A DNA stretch of 64,000 nt from Nocardioidaceae bacterium (GTDB lineage: Bacteria > Actinomycetota > Actinomycetes > Propionibacteriales > Nocardioidaceae). The position numbers and the translations under genes are program-made. Location: contig JAUJOD010000002.1 in assembly GCA_030447865.1 (NCBI GenBank), positions 124,001 to 188,000 on the forward strand, given 5' to 3'. Below are positions 1 through 8,950 of this stretch, one piece after another; positions within the stretch are counted from its first letter, which is position 1; each line of letters starts with the position of its first letter. Below the pieces are notes generated by a model. The model searched no databases, was not told where the DNA came from, and was given only the letters and a program-made list of their open reading frames with translations.

Positions 1-1216
1 CTCCTTGCTGTCGGGTCACCGCGGTGATCATCTCGTGCAGGCGGTCTGCCATCGCGACCGCGAACCGCTCGTCGTTGACGTCGAGGTCAAGCTCGTGCAC
101 CTCGACGTCGCCCAAGGTCTCCGACAACCCGGAGAACAGGGCCTCATCGGCTGCCGGGTCGTGGAACGGCTGTCCTTCGACGGCGATCATCGACACGCCG
201 CCCCGCGGCACGAACAGCACCGTCGGTCCCGACGCCCCGGACAGCTTGCGCCCCACCTCGCGACCGAGCTCGCGGCACTCCTCCGGTGTCGTGCGCATCA
301 GCGTCACCGTCGGGTTGTGCACGTAGAGGTTGCGCCCTTCGAACTGCGACGGCACCGTCTCGCGCGGTCCGAAGTTCACCATGTCGAGGGCGCCCAGCGA
401 GACCACCTGCGGCACGCCAGCACCACCTGCCGCCTCAAGGCGCTCCGGTCCCGCCGACAGCACTCCGCCGACCAGCTCGTCGGCCAGCTCCGTGGTGGTC
501 ACGTCGAGCACGCCGGCCAGGAAGCCGCCGGTCACCAAGGCCTCCATGGACTGGCCGCCCGTGCCGGTGGCGTGGAAGACGAGCACCTCGTAGCCGAGCT
601 CCTCGAGCCGCTCACGCGCGCGGGTGACTCCTGGCGTCGTCACACCGAACATCGATGCGCCGACAAGCGGCTTGTGCTCCATCGGCGGCACCGACGACGA
701 GACCATGCCAGCGATGGCTCCCGCCGCGTTGGTGAGGATCTGGGCCGAGATCGAGTTGATCCCCGCGATGTCGACCACCGAGTACATCATCGTGACGTCG
801 ACGGCGCCGACATAAGGCCGGGTGTCGCCAGAGGCCAGCGTCGAAACCATCAACTTCGGTACGCCGACCGGCAACGCGCGCATGGCCGTCGTCACGATCG
901 ACGACCCGCCCGATCCACCGATTCCGAGCACACCGTGCAGCCGGCCCTCGTCATGAAGCGTTTGCAGCAACGCAGCAGCGCCTCGACCCATCGCTGCGGT
1001 GGCTGCTCCGCGGTCGCCGGCGTAGGCCAGCGCAGCTGCGTCCTCACCAGCGGCTCGAGCGACCTCCTCGCGGGAGATGTCGGGGTCGATCTGCGGCGCG
1101 TACACCCCGACGTCGATGAGCAGCACGTCGACACCGTGCTCCCGCACGCGGTCGCGCAGGAAGGCGTACTCGTGCCCCTTCGTGTCGAGGGTTCCGGCTA
1201 GGACGACCGTTGGCAT
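1..1216 (-). CDS. UPF0261 (Tm-1-like ATP-binding) protein, copy 1, runs off left edge
   Basis: The reading frame is open from an ATG at 1216-1214 to base 1 with no stop, giving at least 405 codons, close to full family length, so only the last few residues are probably missing. The start reads MPTVVLAGTLDTKGHEYAFL, with the family's N-terminal LDTKG motif, and a glycine-rich GIGGSGGSSIVT lies near residue 105. The stop of the upstream kinase overlaps this start (TGATG), so translation is probably coupled. It is a paralogue of the protein at 15276-16511. The family's biochemical role is not established; in fungi it is fused to a PF09370 TIM barrel, and such a protein lies two genes upstream here. 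Confidence 0.88.
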   Translation of the reverse strand, partial: MPTVVLAGTLDTKGHEYAFLRDRVREHGVDVLLIDVGVYAPQIDPDISREEVARAAGEDAAALAYAGDRGAATAAMGRGAAALLQTLHDEGRLHGVLGIGGSGGSSIVTTAMRALPVGVPKLMVSTLASGDTRPYVGAVDVTMMYSVVDIAGINSISAQILTNAAGAIAGMVSSSVPPMEHKPLVGASMFGVTTPGVTRARERLEELGYEVLVFHATGTGGQSMEALVTGGFLAGVLDVTTTELADELVGGVLSAGPERLEAAGGAGVPQVVSLGALDMVNFGPRETVPSQFEGRNLYVHNPTVTLMRTTPEECRELGREVGRKLSGASGPTVLFVPRGGVSMIAVEGQPFHDPAADEALFSGLSETLGDVEVHELDLDVNDERFAVAMADRLHEMITAVTRQQG

Positions 1217-2661
1217 CACACGCTCCTCGCTGCATCACAGTAGACGGCCCGCAGACCTGCACCGTCGACCTGGGGATCCGGTTCCACCGAGACGCCGGCG
1301 TCGAGCCGCCACGCCGTCGCCATGTCCCGCGGTCCGCGCCCGGAGTGCACTGCGGCGGCCTGCACACAGGCGCCCGTGGCCACCAGCTCGGCGTCGGTGT
1401 GGACGGTGATGGGCTCGCCCCACAGGTCAGCGGTGATCTGCCGGTACGCCGCCGAGCGTGCGCCGCCGCCGACCAGGCGGAGCGAGCCGTCCATCTCGAC
1501 GCCGGCACTCCGCAGCGCGTCGACGCCCGACAAGAGCCCGTTGACCACGCCAGAAAAGGCTGCCCTGGCCAGGTCTTCGCGCGTCGTATCGTTGCGCAGT
1601 CCGCGCCACACCCCCGTCGCCTGCGGTCGATCGGGGGTGCGCTCCCCGTCGAAGTAGGGGATGAGGGTGAGGTCCGCCCGGGGCTGCGCCGTAAGCGCCA
1701 TCTCGGTCAGCCGTCTCACGTCCACGTCGAGCCACCGGGCAACGGTCTCGGTCACCTTCGTCGCGTTCAAGGTGGCAACAAGCGGCAGGAAGCCGTCTGC
1801 CGCATCGGCGAAGCCGGCCACGGCGCCCGTCACGTCGCTCGTCGGCGACGTGGCCACCGTGAACGCCGTACCCGACGTCCCCAGCGACAGGGTGACTTCC
1901 CGCGGCGCCATGGCCAGGCCCAGCGCCGCCGCCATGTTGTCTCCCGTGCCCGGCCCCACGACGACGTGGTCACGGAGGCCAAGCTCGACCGCAACGTCGC
2001 CGAGCACAGTGCCGGCCGGCTGTGTCGGTCCCAGCACCGTGGGCAGCTTCGGTAGCCACGACCCCGGGTCGTCGATGACAAGTCCCAGCAGGTCGGCGCG
2101 GTAGCTGCCGTCCACCGGCGACCACCAGCCGGTGCCCGAGGCGTCCCCGCGGTCGGTCACGTGCTCACCGGTCAGCCGCCAGGTCAGCCAGTCGTGCGGC
2201 AGCATCACGCGGTCGACGAGGGCCAGGTGCTCCGGCTCCTTGTCCGCCAGCCACGCCAGCTTCGTGATCGTGAAGCTGGCGACCGGCACCAGCCCGCAGC
2301 GAGCGGCCCACTCACCGGCTCCCAGCCGTTCGCGCAGCGCCGCCGCCTGAGCCGCGGAGGTCGTGTCGTTCCAGAGCTTGGCTGGACGAATCGTCGTGCC
2401 GGCCTTGTCGACCACGACAAGACCGTGCTGCTGGCCGGCGACGGACACGGCGACGACGCGGTCGAGGTGAGCACGCACCTGCGCAAAGGCCTCGACCAGC
2501 GCCGACCACCAGGAGTCAGGGTCCTGCTCCGACACCGGTGGCGACGTCGGCGGATGCGGGGAGCGCCCCGTCGCGACCAACGCGCCAGTCTCCAGTTCCC
2601 GCACCTCGACCTTGGTGGACTGTGTCGAGGAGTCGACGCCGACGACCAGCGGGGCTTTCAC
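1216..2661 (-). CDS. xylB: Xylulokinase-type FGGY carbohydrate kinase
   Basis: A 481-residue FGGY-family sugar kinase, the usual length for xylulokinases. It has the N-terminal phosphate-binding segment GVDSSTQSTKVEV (residues 8-20), the mid-protein GTSGTAFTV loop and the C-terminal ATP-binding LVGGGARSAAYRQI. It should phosphorylate the ketose made by the co-transcribed isomerase, classically D-xylulose to xylulose 5-phosphate. The start is GTG at 2661, 16 nt after the stop of the TIM-barrel gene, and its stop overlaps the next start by one base. FGGY specificity cannot be read reliably from motifs, and the neighbouring genes suggest that the substrate may not be plain xylulose. Confidence 0.88.
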   Translation of the reverse strand: MKAPLVVGVDSSTQSTKVEVRELETGALVATGRSPHPPTSPPVSEQDPDSWWSALVEAFAQVRAHLDRVVAVSVAGQQHGLVVVDKAGTTIRPAKLWNDTTSAAQAAALRERLGAGEWAARCGLVPVASFTITKLAWLADKEPEHLALVDRVMLPHDWLTWRLTGEHVTDRGDASGTGWWSPVDGSYRADLLGLVIDDPGSWLPKLPTVLGPTQPAGTVLGDVAVELGLRDHVVVGPGTGDNMAAALGLAMAPREVTLSLGTSGTAFTVATSPTSDVTGAVAGFADAADGFLPLVATLNATKVTETVARWLDVDVRRLTEMALTAQPRADLTLIPYFDGERTPDRPQATGVWRGLRNDTTREDLARAAFSGVVNGLLSGVDALRSAGVEMDGSLRLVGGGARSAAYRQITADLWGEPITVHTDAELVATGACVQAAAVHSGRGPRDMATAWRLDAGVSVEPDPQVDGAGLRAVYCDAARSV

Positions 2662-2677
2662 GCGACGGCCCCGGTCC

Positions 2678-3505
2678 TCAGAAGGTCACGGCCTTGAACG
2701 CCTCGGTCTGGGCCTTCAGCGCCTGCTCGGTGGGCAACCGCTCCATACTCGAGGCGCCGTAGAAGCCGTGGACGTCCTTGGCGTGCTGGAGCACGTAGCT
2801 GGCGTCTGCGGGCTCGGCGATTGGGCCGCCGTGGCACAGCACGAGCACATCGGACCGAGCCGCACGCGCCGCCGCGCCCCACCGGTCGACGCGAGCCACG
2901 CAGTCGTCCAGCGTCAGAGCCGTCTCCGCGCCGATGCTTCCGCCGGTGGTCAGGCCCATGTGGCATACGACGATGTCGGCACCCGCCTCCGCCATGGCCG
3001 CGGCGTCGTCCTCGCTGAAAACGTACGGCGTGGTGAGCAGGTCCAGCTCTCTGGCCTGCCGGATCATCGACACCTCGAGCGCGTACCCCATGCCCGTCTC
3101 CTCCAGGTTCTGCCGGAAGACACCGTCGAACAACCCAACCGTTGGAAAGTTCTGAACTCCGGAGAACCCCATCCGCTTGAGGTCTGCCAGGAACACGTGC
3201 GGCAGATAGAAGGGATCTGTGCCGTTGACGCCGGCCAGCACGGGAGTGTGCCGAACCACCGGCAGCACCTCGCGGGCCATGTCCACCACGATGTCGTTGG
3301 CGTTACCGTAGGCGAGGAGGCCCGCAAGGGACCCACGACCAGCCATCCGGTAGCGACCGGAGTTGTAGATGACGATGAGGTCGATGCCGCCGGCCTCTTC
3401 CCACTTGGCCGACAGCCCGGTGCCGGCGCCGCCACCGACGATGGGCTCTCTGCGCGCGGCCATGTCCTGAAAGGAGGCGACGAGCTCGCCGCGGCTGCGG
3501 GTCAT
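2678..3505 (-). CDS. PF09370-type TIM-barrel protein (annotated PEP hydrolase/TIM-barrel signal transduction family)
   Basis: A 275-residue protein with family hallmarks: [20 protein letters not shown] (residues 24-43), [45 protein letters not shown] and [10 protein letters not shown]. The ATG at 3505 overlaps the xylose isomerase stop by 4 nt (ATGA), which fixes the start; longer upstream ORF versions only read antisense through xylA. Database names such as phosphoenolpyruvate hydrolase are weakly founded, and the real reaction is unknown to me. Two genes downstream lies a UPF0261 protein, the partner to which this domain is fused in fungi, so the two probably act on the same metabolite. Confidence 0.85.
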   Translation of the reverse strand: MTRSRGELVASFQDMAARREPIVGGGAGTGLSAKWEEAGGIDLIVIYNSGRYRMAGRGSLAGLLAYGNANDIVVDMAREVLPVVRHTPVLAGVNGTDPFYLPHVFLADLKRMGFSGVQNFPTVGLFDGVFRQNLEETGMGYALEVSMIRQARELDLLTTPYVFSEDDAAAMAEAGADIVVCHMGLTTGGSIGAETALTLDDCVARVDRWGAAARAARSDVLVLCHGGPIAEPADASYVLQHAKDVHGFYGASSMERLPTEQALKAQTEAFKAVTF

Positions 3506-4833
3506 CGGGTGGACCACATGATCCGGTTGACCTCGTTCTCCAGCAGCTCCTGGCGCCCGGAGACCGGCGCCGGGTCCAGGTCTGCCTGGGTCGCCTCGTC
3601 GGCGAGCGAAGCGAGGTCGGACTCGGAGGTCAGGATGCGCCGACCGAGCTCGCCGTCCCACCCGGCGTAGCGCTGGCTGCGGGCTCGGTCGAGGACACCG
3701 TCGTCGAGCAGCGCCTGGGCGACCAGCAGAGCGTGCGCGAGCGTGTCGATGCCGCCGATGTGGCCGTGAAACAAGTCCGTCCGGTCGAGGCTCTGGCGGC
3801 GTAGCTTGGTGTCGAAGTTGAACCCGCCGGTGGTGAAGCCCCCCGATGACAAGATCTCGAAGAGCACGAGGGCGAGCTCCTCGACCGAGTTGGGGAACTG
3901 GTCGGTGTCCCACCCGTTCTGCGCGTCGCCGCGGTTGGCATCGATGCTGCCGAAGATCCCGTGGTCAACGGCGTACGCGACCTCGTGGTGGAACGAGTGC
4001 CCCGCCAGCGTCGCGTGGTTGCCCTCGATGTTCACCTTGAATTCACCGGTCAGCCCGTAACGGTCGAGGAAGCCGTGCACCGTCGCACAGTCGTAGTCGT
4101 ACTGATGCTTGGTTGGCTCCTGCGGCTTGGGCTCGATCAGCAGCGTGCCGCCGAAGCCGATCGTCCTCTTGTGCTCGACCACGAGGTGGAGGAAGCGCGC
4201 GAGCTGGTCGGCCTCCTGGCGCATCCGCGTGTTCAGCAGTGTCTCGTAGCCCTCCCGGCCACCCCAGAGGACGTAGTTCTCACCGCCTAGCCGATGGGTG
4301 GCTTCCAGGGCGTCGCGGACCTGAGCCGCTGCGTGCGCGAAGACTTCCGGATCGGGGTTGGTGGCGGCGCCGGCGGCGTACCGAGGATGCGAGAACAGGT
4401 TGGCCGTGCCCCACAGCAGGCGGACACCGGTGTCGGACATCTTCTCGGCGGCTCGGTCGACGAGCCGGTCCAGGTTGGATTTCGACGCCTTGAGCGTGTC
4501 CCCCGGCGGCGCCATGTCGGTGTCGTGAAAGCAGTAGAAGGGCGTGCCGAGCTTCGCGAAGAACTCGAACGCCGCATCCTGCTTGGCGAATGCTGCCTCC
4601 ATCGGGTCGGCGCGGGCATCCAGCCACGGCCGGTCGAACGTTCCGGTCCCGAAGACGTCGCTCCCCGGCCAGTTGAAGCTGTGCCAGTAGCAGACGGCGA
4701 TGCGCAGGTGGTCCTCCATACGCTTGCCGCCGACCAGCCGGTCGGGGTCGTACACCCGGTAGGCAAGTCCGTCGGATGCAGAACCGCCGGCTGGGTGGAC
4801 CGGTTCCGGAACATCCGGGAAGAAGTCGCTCAT
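3502..4833 (-). CDS. xylA: Xylose isomerase, class II (long) type
   Basis: A 443-residue aldose-ketose isomerase. It carries the signatures FCFHDTD-like [10 protein letters not shown] (catalytic His and Asp, residues ~99-108), [50 protein letters not shown] and [20 protein letters not shown], which supply the two divalent metal sites. Its length and N-terminal extension match the E. coli-like class II enzymes rather than the ~390-residue class I enzymes common in Streptomyces. It sits in an operon with an xylB-type kinase, so xylose to xylulose is the default reading. However, the enzymes are promiscuous, and other operon members point to a less common aldose. Confidence 0.93.
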   Translation of the reverse strand: MSDFFPDVPEPVHPAGGSASDGLAYRVYDPDRLVGGKRMEDHLRIAVCYWHSFNWPGSDVFGTGTFDRPWLDARADPMEAAFAKQDAAFEFFAKLGTPFYCFHDTDMAPPGDTLKASKSNLDRLVDRAAEKMSDTGVRLLWGTANLFSHPRYAAGAATNPDPEVFAHAAAQVRDALEATHRLGGENYVLWGGREGYETLLNTRMRQEADQLARFLHLVVEHKRTIGFGGTLLIEPKPQEPTKHQYDYDCATVHGFLDRYGLTGEFKVNIEGNHATLAGHSFHHEVAYAVDHGIFGSIDANRGDAQNGWDTDQFPNSVEELALVLFEILSSGGFTTGGFNFDTKLRRQSLDRTDLFHGHIGGIDTLAHALLVAQALLDDGVLDRARSQRYAGWDGELGRRILTSESDLASLADEATQADLDPAPVSGRQELLENEVNRIMWSTR

Positions 4834-4866
4834 GTGGTCGTCTCGCTCCTCATGGACATCTTTGGA

Positions 4867-4914
4867 CCTGTCAGGCTGTGCGAACGGTCTCTGCGCTCGG
4901 CGCGCCCTGACAGG
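4867..4914 (-). repeat. 9-bp inverted repeat in the intercistronic gap upstream of xylA
   Basis: CCTGTCAGG at 4867-4875 is perfectly complementary to CCTGACAGG at 4906-4914, with 30 nt between. It occupies most of the 93-nt gap between the isomerase-fold gene and xylA, the widest gap in the operon. In the mRNA it would form a stem-loop without a U tract, so an mRNA processing or stability element is likelier than an intrinsic terminator. Confidence 0.5.
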
Positions 4915-4926
4915 GCGGAGCAGGTG

Positions 4927-6171
4927 TCAGCTGCGGAATGCCTCTCGGCCGACGCCCTGGACTGGGATCCCCTGTGCCGCCAGGACCTCGTGCTGCAGGG
5001 CGTACATCGCCGCCGCGGCACGGTCGATGTGCCGGGTGAAGTCGATCGACCCGGCCAGGATCGGCTGGAGCAGGTCCTTGTTTTGCACGCGCGCCTTCGG
5101 ATACTCGTGCTCGACGATGAGCGGCATGCTTGCCACGTCGACGTCGAGCAGCTCGCGGGCTGCCAGCTGGTGGTCGAGCCAGTCGACCGTGCGGTTCTGC
5201 AGGTAGGCGAGCGGGTCGTGCCGCGCGGTGCCGGGCAGCTCGTGTTCGCACAGCACCGTCTGCTTCTTCCACGCGTTCGCCAGGTCTGCGGGGTTCGAGG
5301 AGATCTCGTCGCCGTCCCAGTCGCCGCGCTGCACCGTCTGACCGCCGTACCCCCAGGCCGACACGCCTCTGGCGTCGACGACCTGGCCCTTCACGTGCAT
5401 GCCAGCGATGATGAAGCCGTAGCCCTCGTCGGCGAGGTACTGGAACATCGACCGCGTGTCCTGGCCCATCAGGATCGAGTGCGACGGGTCGTAGTGGATG
5501 CGGAACTGGTCGCCGACGCCGTTCCGCTCGCAGATCTGGTGCAGCGCGATCCACATCGCCGGCGTGTAGGCGAGATTGTTGTGGAAATTGTCGCCGGGCG
5601 TCCACCCGGGCATCGGGCACTGCTCGACCCGGTAGGAGAGGCCGCGGTCCTTGGCCGCCTGCAGAAGCGGCACGAACCCCTCCTCGAAGTCGATCAGGTT
5701 CTGGTCCATCGAACGCGACTGGTTGCGCCCGACGAAGCCCGTCACGGCCGAGACCCCCAACAACACCGCCGTGTCCATGACCCGCAGCATGAAGTCGTGC
5801 TTCTTGCGGCGGATCGCGGGATCCTCATGCAGCATGTCGTCGAAGTAGGCGACGTCGGCGATGTCGACACCCGTCTCGTCAACCGCGGCCAGCACGCGCT
5901 TGGCGCGCTGCTCGTCGAACGGGTCACGCAGGTCCAAGGTGTTGGCGACAGGGTCGAGCATCGCTTCGGCAGGCACGTCGGCGAGCGAGGGATGCAGGGC
6001 GGCCGACAGCTCGATGCAGTCGGCGCCAAGCTCCTTGGCGAACGCCAGCCACTCCTCCACGGCCAGGTCGGGGTCGGGATCGCGCTGCTCGCGCGGCGTC
6101 AGCTCCTGCAGGGCGGCGGTGAGCACGCCCACCGGCATATAGGTCGGTTCGTACGGCGATGGTGTGGTCAC
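4927..6171 (-). CDS. Sugar phosphate isomerase/epimerase-like TIM-barrel protein (AP endonuclease 2 fold)
   Basis: A 414-residue member of the PF01261 superfamily, longer than the usual 260-300. Likely metal ligands are in [30 protein letters not shown] and VEHEYP, the E/D/H/E order typical of this fold. The start is GTG at 6171, chosen because a strong AAGGAG lies at 6186-6181. It follows the Gfo/Idh/MocA gene by 30 nt in the same operon, and these two families often cooperate in oxidising and epimerising inositols or sugars. No specific reaction can be assigned from sequence. The gap to xylA is 93 nt and contains an inverted repeat. Confidence 0.82.
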   Translation of the reverse strand: MTTPSPYEPTYMPVGVLTAALQELTPREQRDPDPDLAVEEWLAFAKELGADCIELSAALHPSLADVPAEAMLDPVANTLDLRDPFDEQRAKRVLAAVDETGVDIADVAYFDDMLHEDPAIRRKKHDFMLRVMDTAVLLGVSAVTGFVGRNQSRSMDQNLIDFEEGFVPLLQAAKDRGLSYRVEQCPMPGWTPGDNFHNNLAYTPAMWIALHQICERNGVGDQFRIHYDPSHSILMGQDTRSMFQYLADEGYGFIIAGMHVKGQVVDARGVSAWGYGGQTVQRGDWDGDEISSNPADLANAWKKQTVLCEHELPGTARHDPLAYLQNRTVDWLDHQLAARELLDVDVASMPLIVEHEYPKARVQNKDLLQPILAGSIDFTRHIDRAAAAMYALQHEVLAAQGIPVQGVGREAFRS

Positions 6172-6201
6172 AATGCTCTTCTCCTTGGTCAGTGAGTCCG
6201 G

Positions 6202-7389
6202 TCAGATGTCGGCGACGTCGACCGGCGAACGGTTTCGGGCCGACTCGATTGCGGCGTGGAGCACGCGTTGGGTTTGGAGGGCGTCGGCGAAGTCCGGCAG
6301 CGCGAACGGCGGTTGGCGCCCGCCGATGTCGGTGAGGATGTCGCTGGCCTGGTTGATGAAGCTGTGCTCATAGCCAAGGCCGTGGCTGTCCGGCCACCAA
6401 GCCTCGACGTAGGGGTGACCGCTGCCCGCGCGGGTGACGTCGACCGTGGTCCACCCTTGCACGGCGGGGTCGTTGTCAAGGCTGTAGACGTGCAGCTCGT
6501 TCATGCGCTCGAAGTCGAAGCGGAGGGCACCGCGTTCGCCGTGGATCTCGAAGCGGTTCGCGTTGTGGTAGCCGGTCGCCAGCCGAGTCGCTTCAAAGCT
6601 GGCGAGCGCACCGCCGCTCATCCTGGCCAAGAACAGCACCGCGTCGTCCACCGTGCTGCGCCCTTTGGCGCCCGCGGTGGCCGCCCCCGCCCCCGCAATC
6701 TCGCCGCCGGATGTCCCGGCCAGGATCTCCCTCTCCTCGATGAAGGTGTGCTCGACGGCGCCCTCGACCGTAACGATCTCCTCGCCCGTCACGAAGCAGA
6801 CCGCGTCAATGATGTGGGCGTTGAGATCACCATGCGCGCCTGAGCCGGCGACGTCACCCTGAAAGCGCCACAGCAGCGGGGTCTCCGGGCCGCCCCAGCT
6901 CTGCAGGTAGGCAGCCCGGACATGGTAGATCCGGCCGAGCGCTCCGGCGGCGACCAGGCGATGCGCCAGGGCAACCGCGGGAACCCGTCGGTAGTTGAAC
7001 CACACGAAGGTCTTGCCCGCTGCCGCCTGCGCCGCCTCAGCCATGCGCTGGGCATCCTCGAGCGTGCCGGCCAGCGGCTTCTCACAGGCAACGTGCTTGC
7101 CGGCCTCCAGGGCCGCTATCGCCTGCTCGGCATGTACGTCGTTGGGGGTTCCGATGTCGACCAGTCCGATGTCGTCGGACGAGACCACCGCCTGCCAGTC
7201 GGTGGACGAATGCTGCCACCCCCATCGGCGCGCGAACTGGTCGACCTCGCCGGCGTTGCGCGCCACGACTGTGTGCATCACCGGCACCGGATCGACGTCG
7301 AAGAACCGACCGACCTTGAGCCAGGCGTTCGAGTGGGCCCGTCCCATGAACTTCGAGCCGAAAAGTGCCACGTTGAGGGAGCCGGTCAT
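6202..7389 (-). CDS. Gfo/Idh/MocA family NAD(P)-dependent oxidoreductase
   Basis: A 395-residue dehydrogenase with an N-terminal Rossmann fold (NVALFGSKFMGRAHSNAW, residues 5-22; the usual second glycine of GxGxxG is replaced, giving GSKFMG) and the family's CEKPLAG motif near residue 100, which contributes the catalytic lysine. The C-terminal half holds the substrate domain with GAHGDLNAHIID. The gene overlaps the stop of the upstream LivF-like ATPase by 4 nt (ATGA) and belongs to the importer/isomerase operon. The expected role is oxidation of a sugar or polyol hydroxyl; the substrate is not predictable. An insertion rich in Gly/Ala (GEIAGAGAATAGAKG) near residue 230 is probably a surface loop. 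Confidence 0.9.
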   Translation of the reverse strand: MTGSLNVALFGSKFMGRAHSNAWLKVGRFFDVDPVPVMHTVVARNAGEVDQFARRWGWQHSSTDWQAVVSSDDIGLVDIGTPNDVHAEQAIAALEAGKHVACEKPLAGTLEDAQRMAEAAQAAAGKTFVWFNYRRVPAVALAHRLVAAGALGRIYHVRAAYLQSWGGPETPLLWRFQGDVAGSGAHGDLNAHIIDAVCFVTGEEIVTVEGAVEHTFIEEREILAGTSGGEIAGAGAATAGAKGRSTVDDAVLFLARMSGGALASFEATRLATGYHNANRFEIHGERGALRFDFERMNELHVYSLDNDPAVQGWTTVDVTRAGSGHPYVEAWWPDSHGLGYEHSFINQASDILTDIGGRQPPFALPDFADALQTQRVLHAAIESARNRSPVDVADI

Positions 7390-8150
7390 GAAACCCTGCC
7401 TTTCGCCGGTGATCCGGCAGCGTGCTCGCCGGTCTCGACGGCGCTACCGACGCCGAGGTACCGAGTCTGGAGATCCGGGTTGGCGAGCAGCTCAGCCGCT
7501 GTCGACTCGGCCTGGATGCGACCCGAGACCATCAAGAGCTGGCGCTCCGCCATGGCCGTGGCCGCCCGCAGCTTCTGCTCGACCACGAGAACGGCAGTGC
7601 CTTCGGAGACGAGGTGGTGCACTGCCTCGACGAGTACGTCGACGATTGTCGGTGCGAGACCCTCCGACGGTTCGTCCATGAGCACCAGCGAACCGTTGAG
7701 GAGCAGCGCGCGGCCCACGGCAAGCATCTGCTGCTCGCCTCCCGAGAGGTCCCCTCCGCTGCTTCCCTTGCGCTCGGCCAGCCGGGGAAACAGCTCATAG
7801 ACTGCCTTGGGCGTCCACCGTTTCCCTTTCGTCCCCTTGGCCAGCATGGCCAGGTGCTCGTCGACGGTCAGTGACGGAAACAGCCGGCGCCCTTGCGGCA
7901 CGTAGGAGATGCCGCTGCGGGCGATCTGCTCGGGTGACGTGCCGTCGATTCGCCGGCCGTCGAGATGTACCTCGCCAGCGGAGCGACGTACGAGTCCCAT
8001 GAGGGTCGCGCACAGCGTGGTCTTGCCCATGCCGTTTCGGCCGAGGATGCCAACGGCTTCCACGCCCATCGCGAAGCTGACACCATCGAGGACCTGCGAC
8101 TCGCCGTAGCCTGACGAGAGGTCACGTACCTCGAGCAGCGTGCCTGTCAT
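7386..8150 (-). CDS. Liv-type ABC transporter ATP-binding protein (LivF-like)
   Basis: A 254-residue ABC ATPase: Walker A GRNGMGKTT (residues ~36-44), signature LSGGEQQ, Walker B SLVLMDEPSEGL and the switch region VVEQK. Best match in type is LivF, the second ATPase of branched-chain amino-acid/amide importers (HAAT family). The start ATG overlaps the LivG-like stop by 4 nt and its own stop overlaps the oxidoreductase start by 4 nt, so stoichiometric coupled expression is likely. It would dimerise with the LivG-like subunit on the inner face of the membrane to energise import. Confidence 0.92.
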   Translation of the reverse strand: MTGTLLEVRDLSSGYGESQVLDGVSFAMGVEAVGILGRNGMGKTTLCATLMGLVRRSAGEVHLDGRRIDGTSPEQIARSGISYVPQGRRLFPSLTVDEHLAMLAKGTKGKRWTPKAVYELFPRLAERKGSSGGDLSGGEQQMLAVGRALLLNGSLVLMDEPSEGLAPTIVDVLVEAVHHLVSEGTAVLVVEQKLRAATAMAERQLLMVSGRIQAESTAAELLANPDLQTRYLGVGSAVETGEHAAGSPAKGRVS

Positions 8151-8947
8151 GTCAGCGCCTCACTGCCGAGGTAGATCTCATGGACCAAGGCGTTGGCCTG
8201 GATTTCTTCCGGTGTGCCGGACGCGACGATCTTGCCGTCGGACATCACCACGATCCGGCGGGCCACCTTGAAGGCGACGTCCATGTCGTGCTCGATGAGC
8301 AGCAGCGTCGAGTCCGCCGCCAGCTCGTCAAGCAGGCCGGTCAGGCGTTCCCGCTCACCGCGCGACAGTCCCGACGCCGGCTCGTCCAGGAGCAGTACGT
8401 CGGGCTCGGTGACGATCGCCATGCCGATCTCGAGCTGGCGCTTCTGACCGTGACTGAGGTCAGCGACTCTGGTGTCGAGCCGGTCGTACAGCCAGACCGA
8501 CTCCGCTGCGGCGGCTGCTCGGTCGCGCCACGAGTGGTCTCCGCTTCTCGGGAGCAGCGCCCGCTGGCGCCCGTGCCGCCCGACAACCGCGAGATAGAGG
8601 TTGTCTCCCACGGCCAGGCCCGGGAACGAGCGGGCCTTCTGATAGGTCCTGCCCACGCCGAGACGCGGCCGGTGGCGGGACGGTAGGTGCGTGCAGTCGA
8701 CGCCCTTGAGGACGACCGACCCCTCCGTCGGGACGAGGTCGCCGGCAACCACGTTGAACAACGTGGTCTTGCCCGCACCGTTCGGGCCAAGGATCGCCAG
8801 TCGCTCGCCCTGGGCGACGTCGAGATCGACGCCGCCCAGGGCCAGCAGGCCACCGAACGCCACTACGACCGAGCGCAGCTCGACGACGGGGTCGCCGGAG
8901 GTGGCTCCGGTGGTGGTGTCCGGTCGCATGGTGCGTTCCTCAGTCAC
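8147..8947 (-). CDS. Liv-type ABC transporter ATP-binding protein (LivG-like)
   Basis: A 266-residue ABC ATPase with Walker A GPNGAGKTT, Q-loop region VGRTYQKARSFPGLAV, signature LSHGQ, Walker B VLLLDEPASGL and the H-loop LIEHDMDV, the pattern of LivG. The GTG start at 8947 is preceded by an AGGA-containing ribosome site spanning the stop of the binding-protein gene, which lies only 3 nt upstream; an in-frame ATG at 8929 is a weaker alternative. It pairs with the LivF-like gene downstream. Liv-type ATPases serve importers of amino acids, amides and urea, so their fusion to a sugar operon is noteworthy. Confidence 0.92.
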   Translation of the reverse strand: MTEERTMRPDTTTGATSGDPVVELRSVVVAFGGLLALGGVDLDVAQGERLAILGPNGAGKTTLFNVVAGDLVPTEGSVVLKGVDCTHLPSRHRPRLGVGRTYQKARSFPGLAVGDNLYLAVVGRHGRQRALLPRSGDHSWRDRAAAAAESVWLYDRLDTRVADLSHGQKRQLEIGMAIVTEPDVLLLDEPASGLSRGERERLTGLLDELAADSTLLLIEHDMDVAFKVARRIVVMSDGKIVASGTPEEIQANALVHEIYLGSEALT

Positions 8948-8950
8948 CGG

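Noticed and set aside
5-1201. Long plus-strand ORF (398 codons) across the left-edge gene
   Set aside because: Arg/His-rich composition with no recognisable fold; it is antisense to an intact UPF0261 frame that overlaps its neighbour by one base.
4294-6195. 633-codon plus-strand ORF over xylA and the isomerase-fold gene
   Set aside because: Antisense shadow of two recognised enzymes; high GC removes stops. It has no ribosome site or homology signature.
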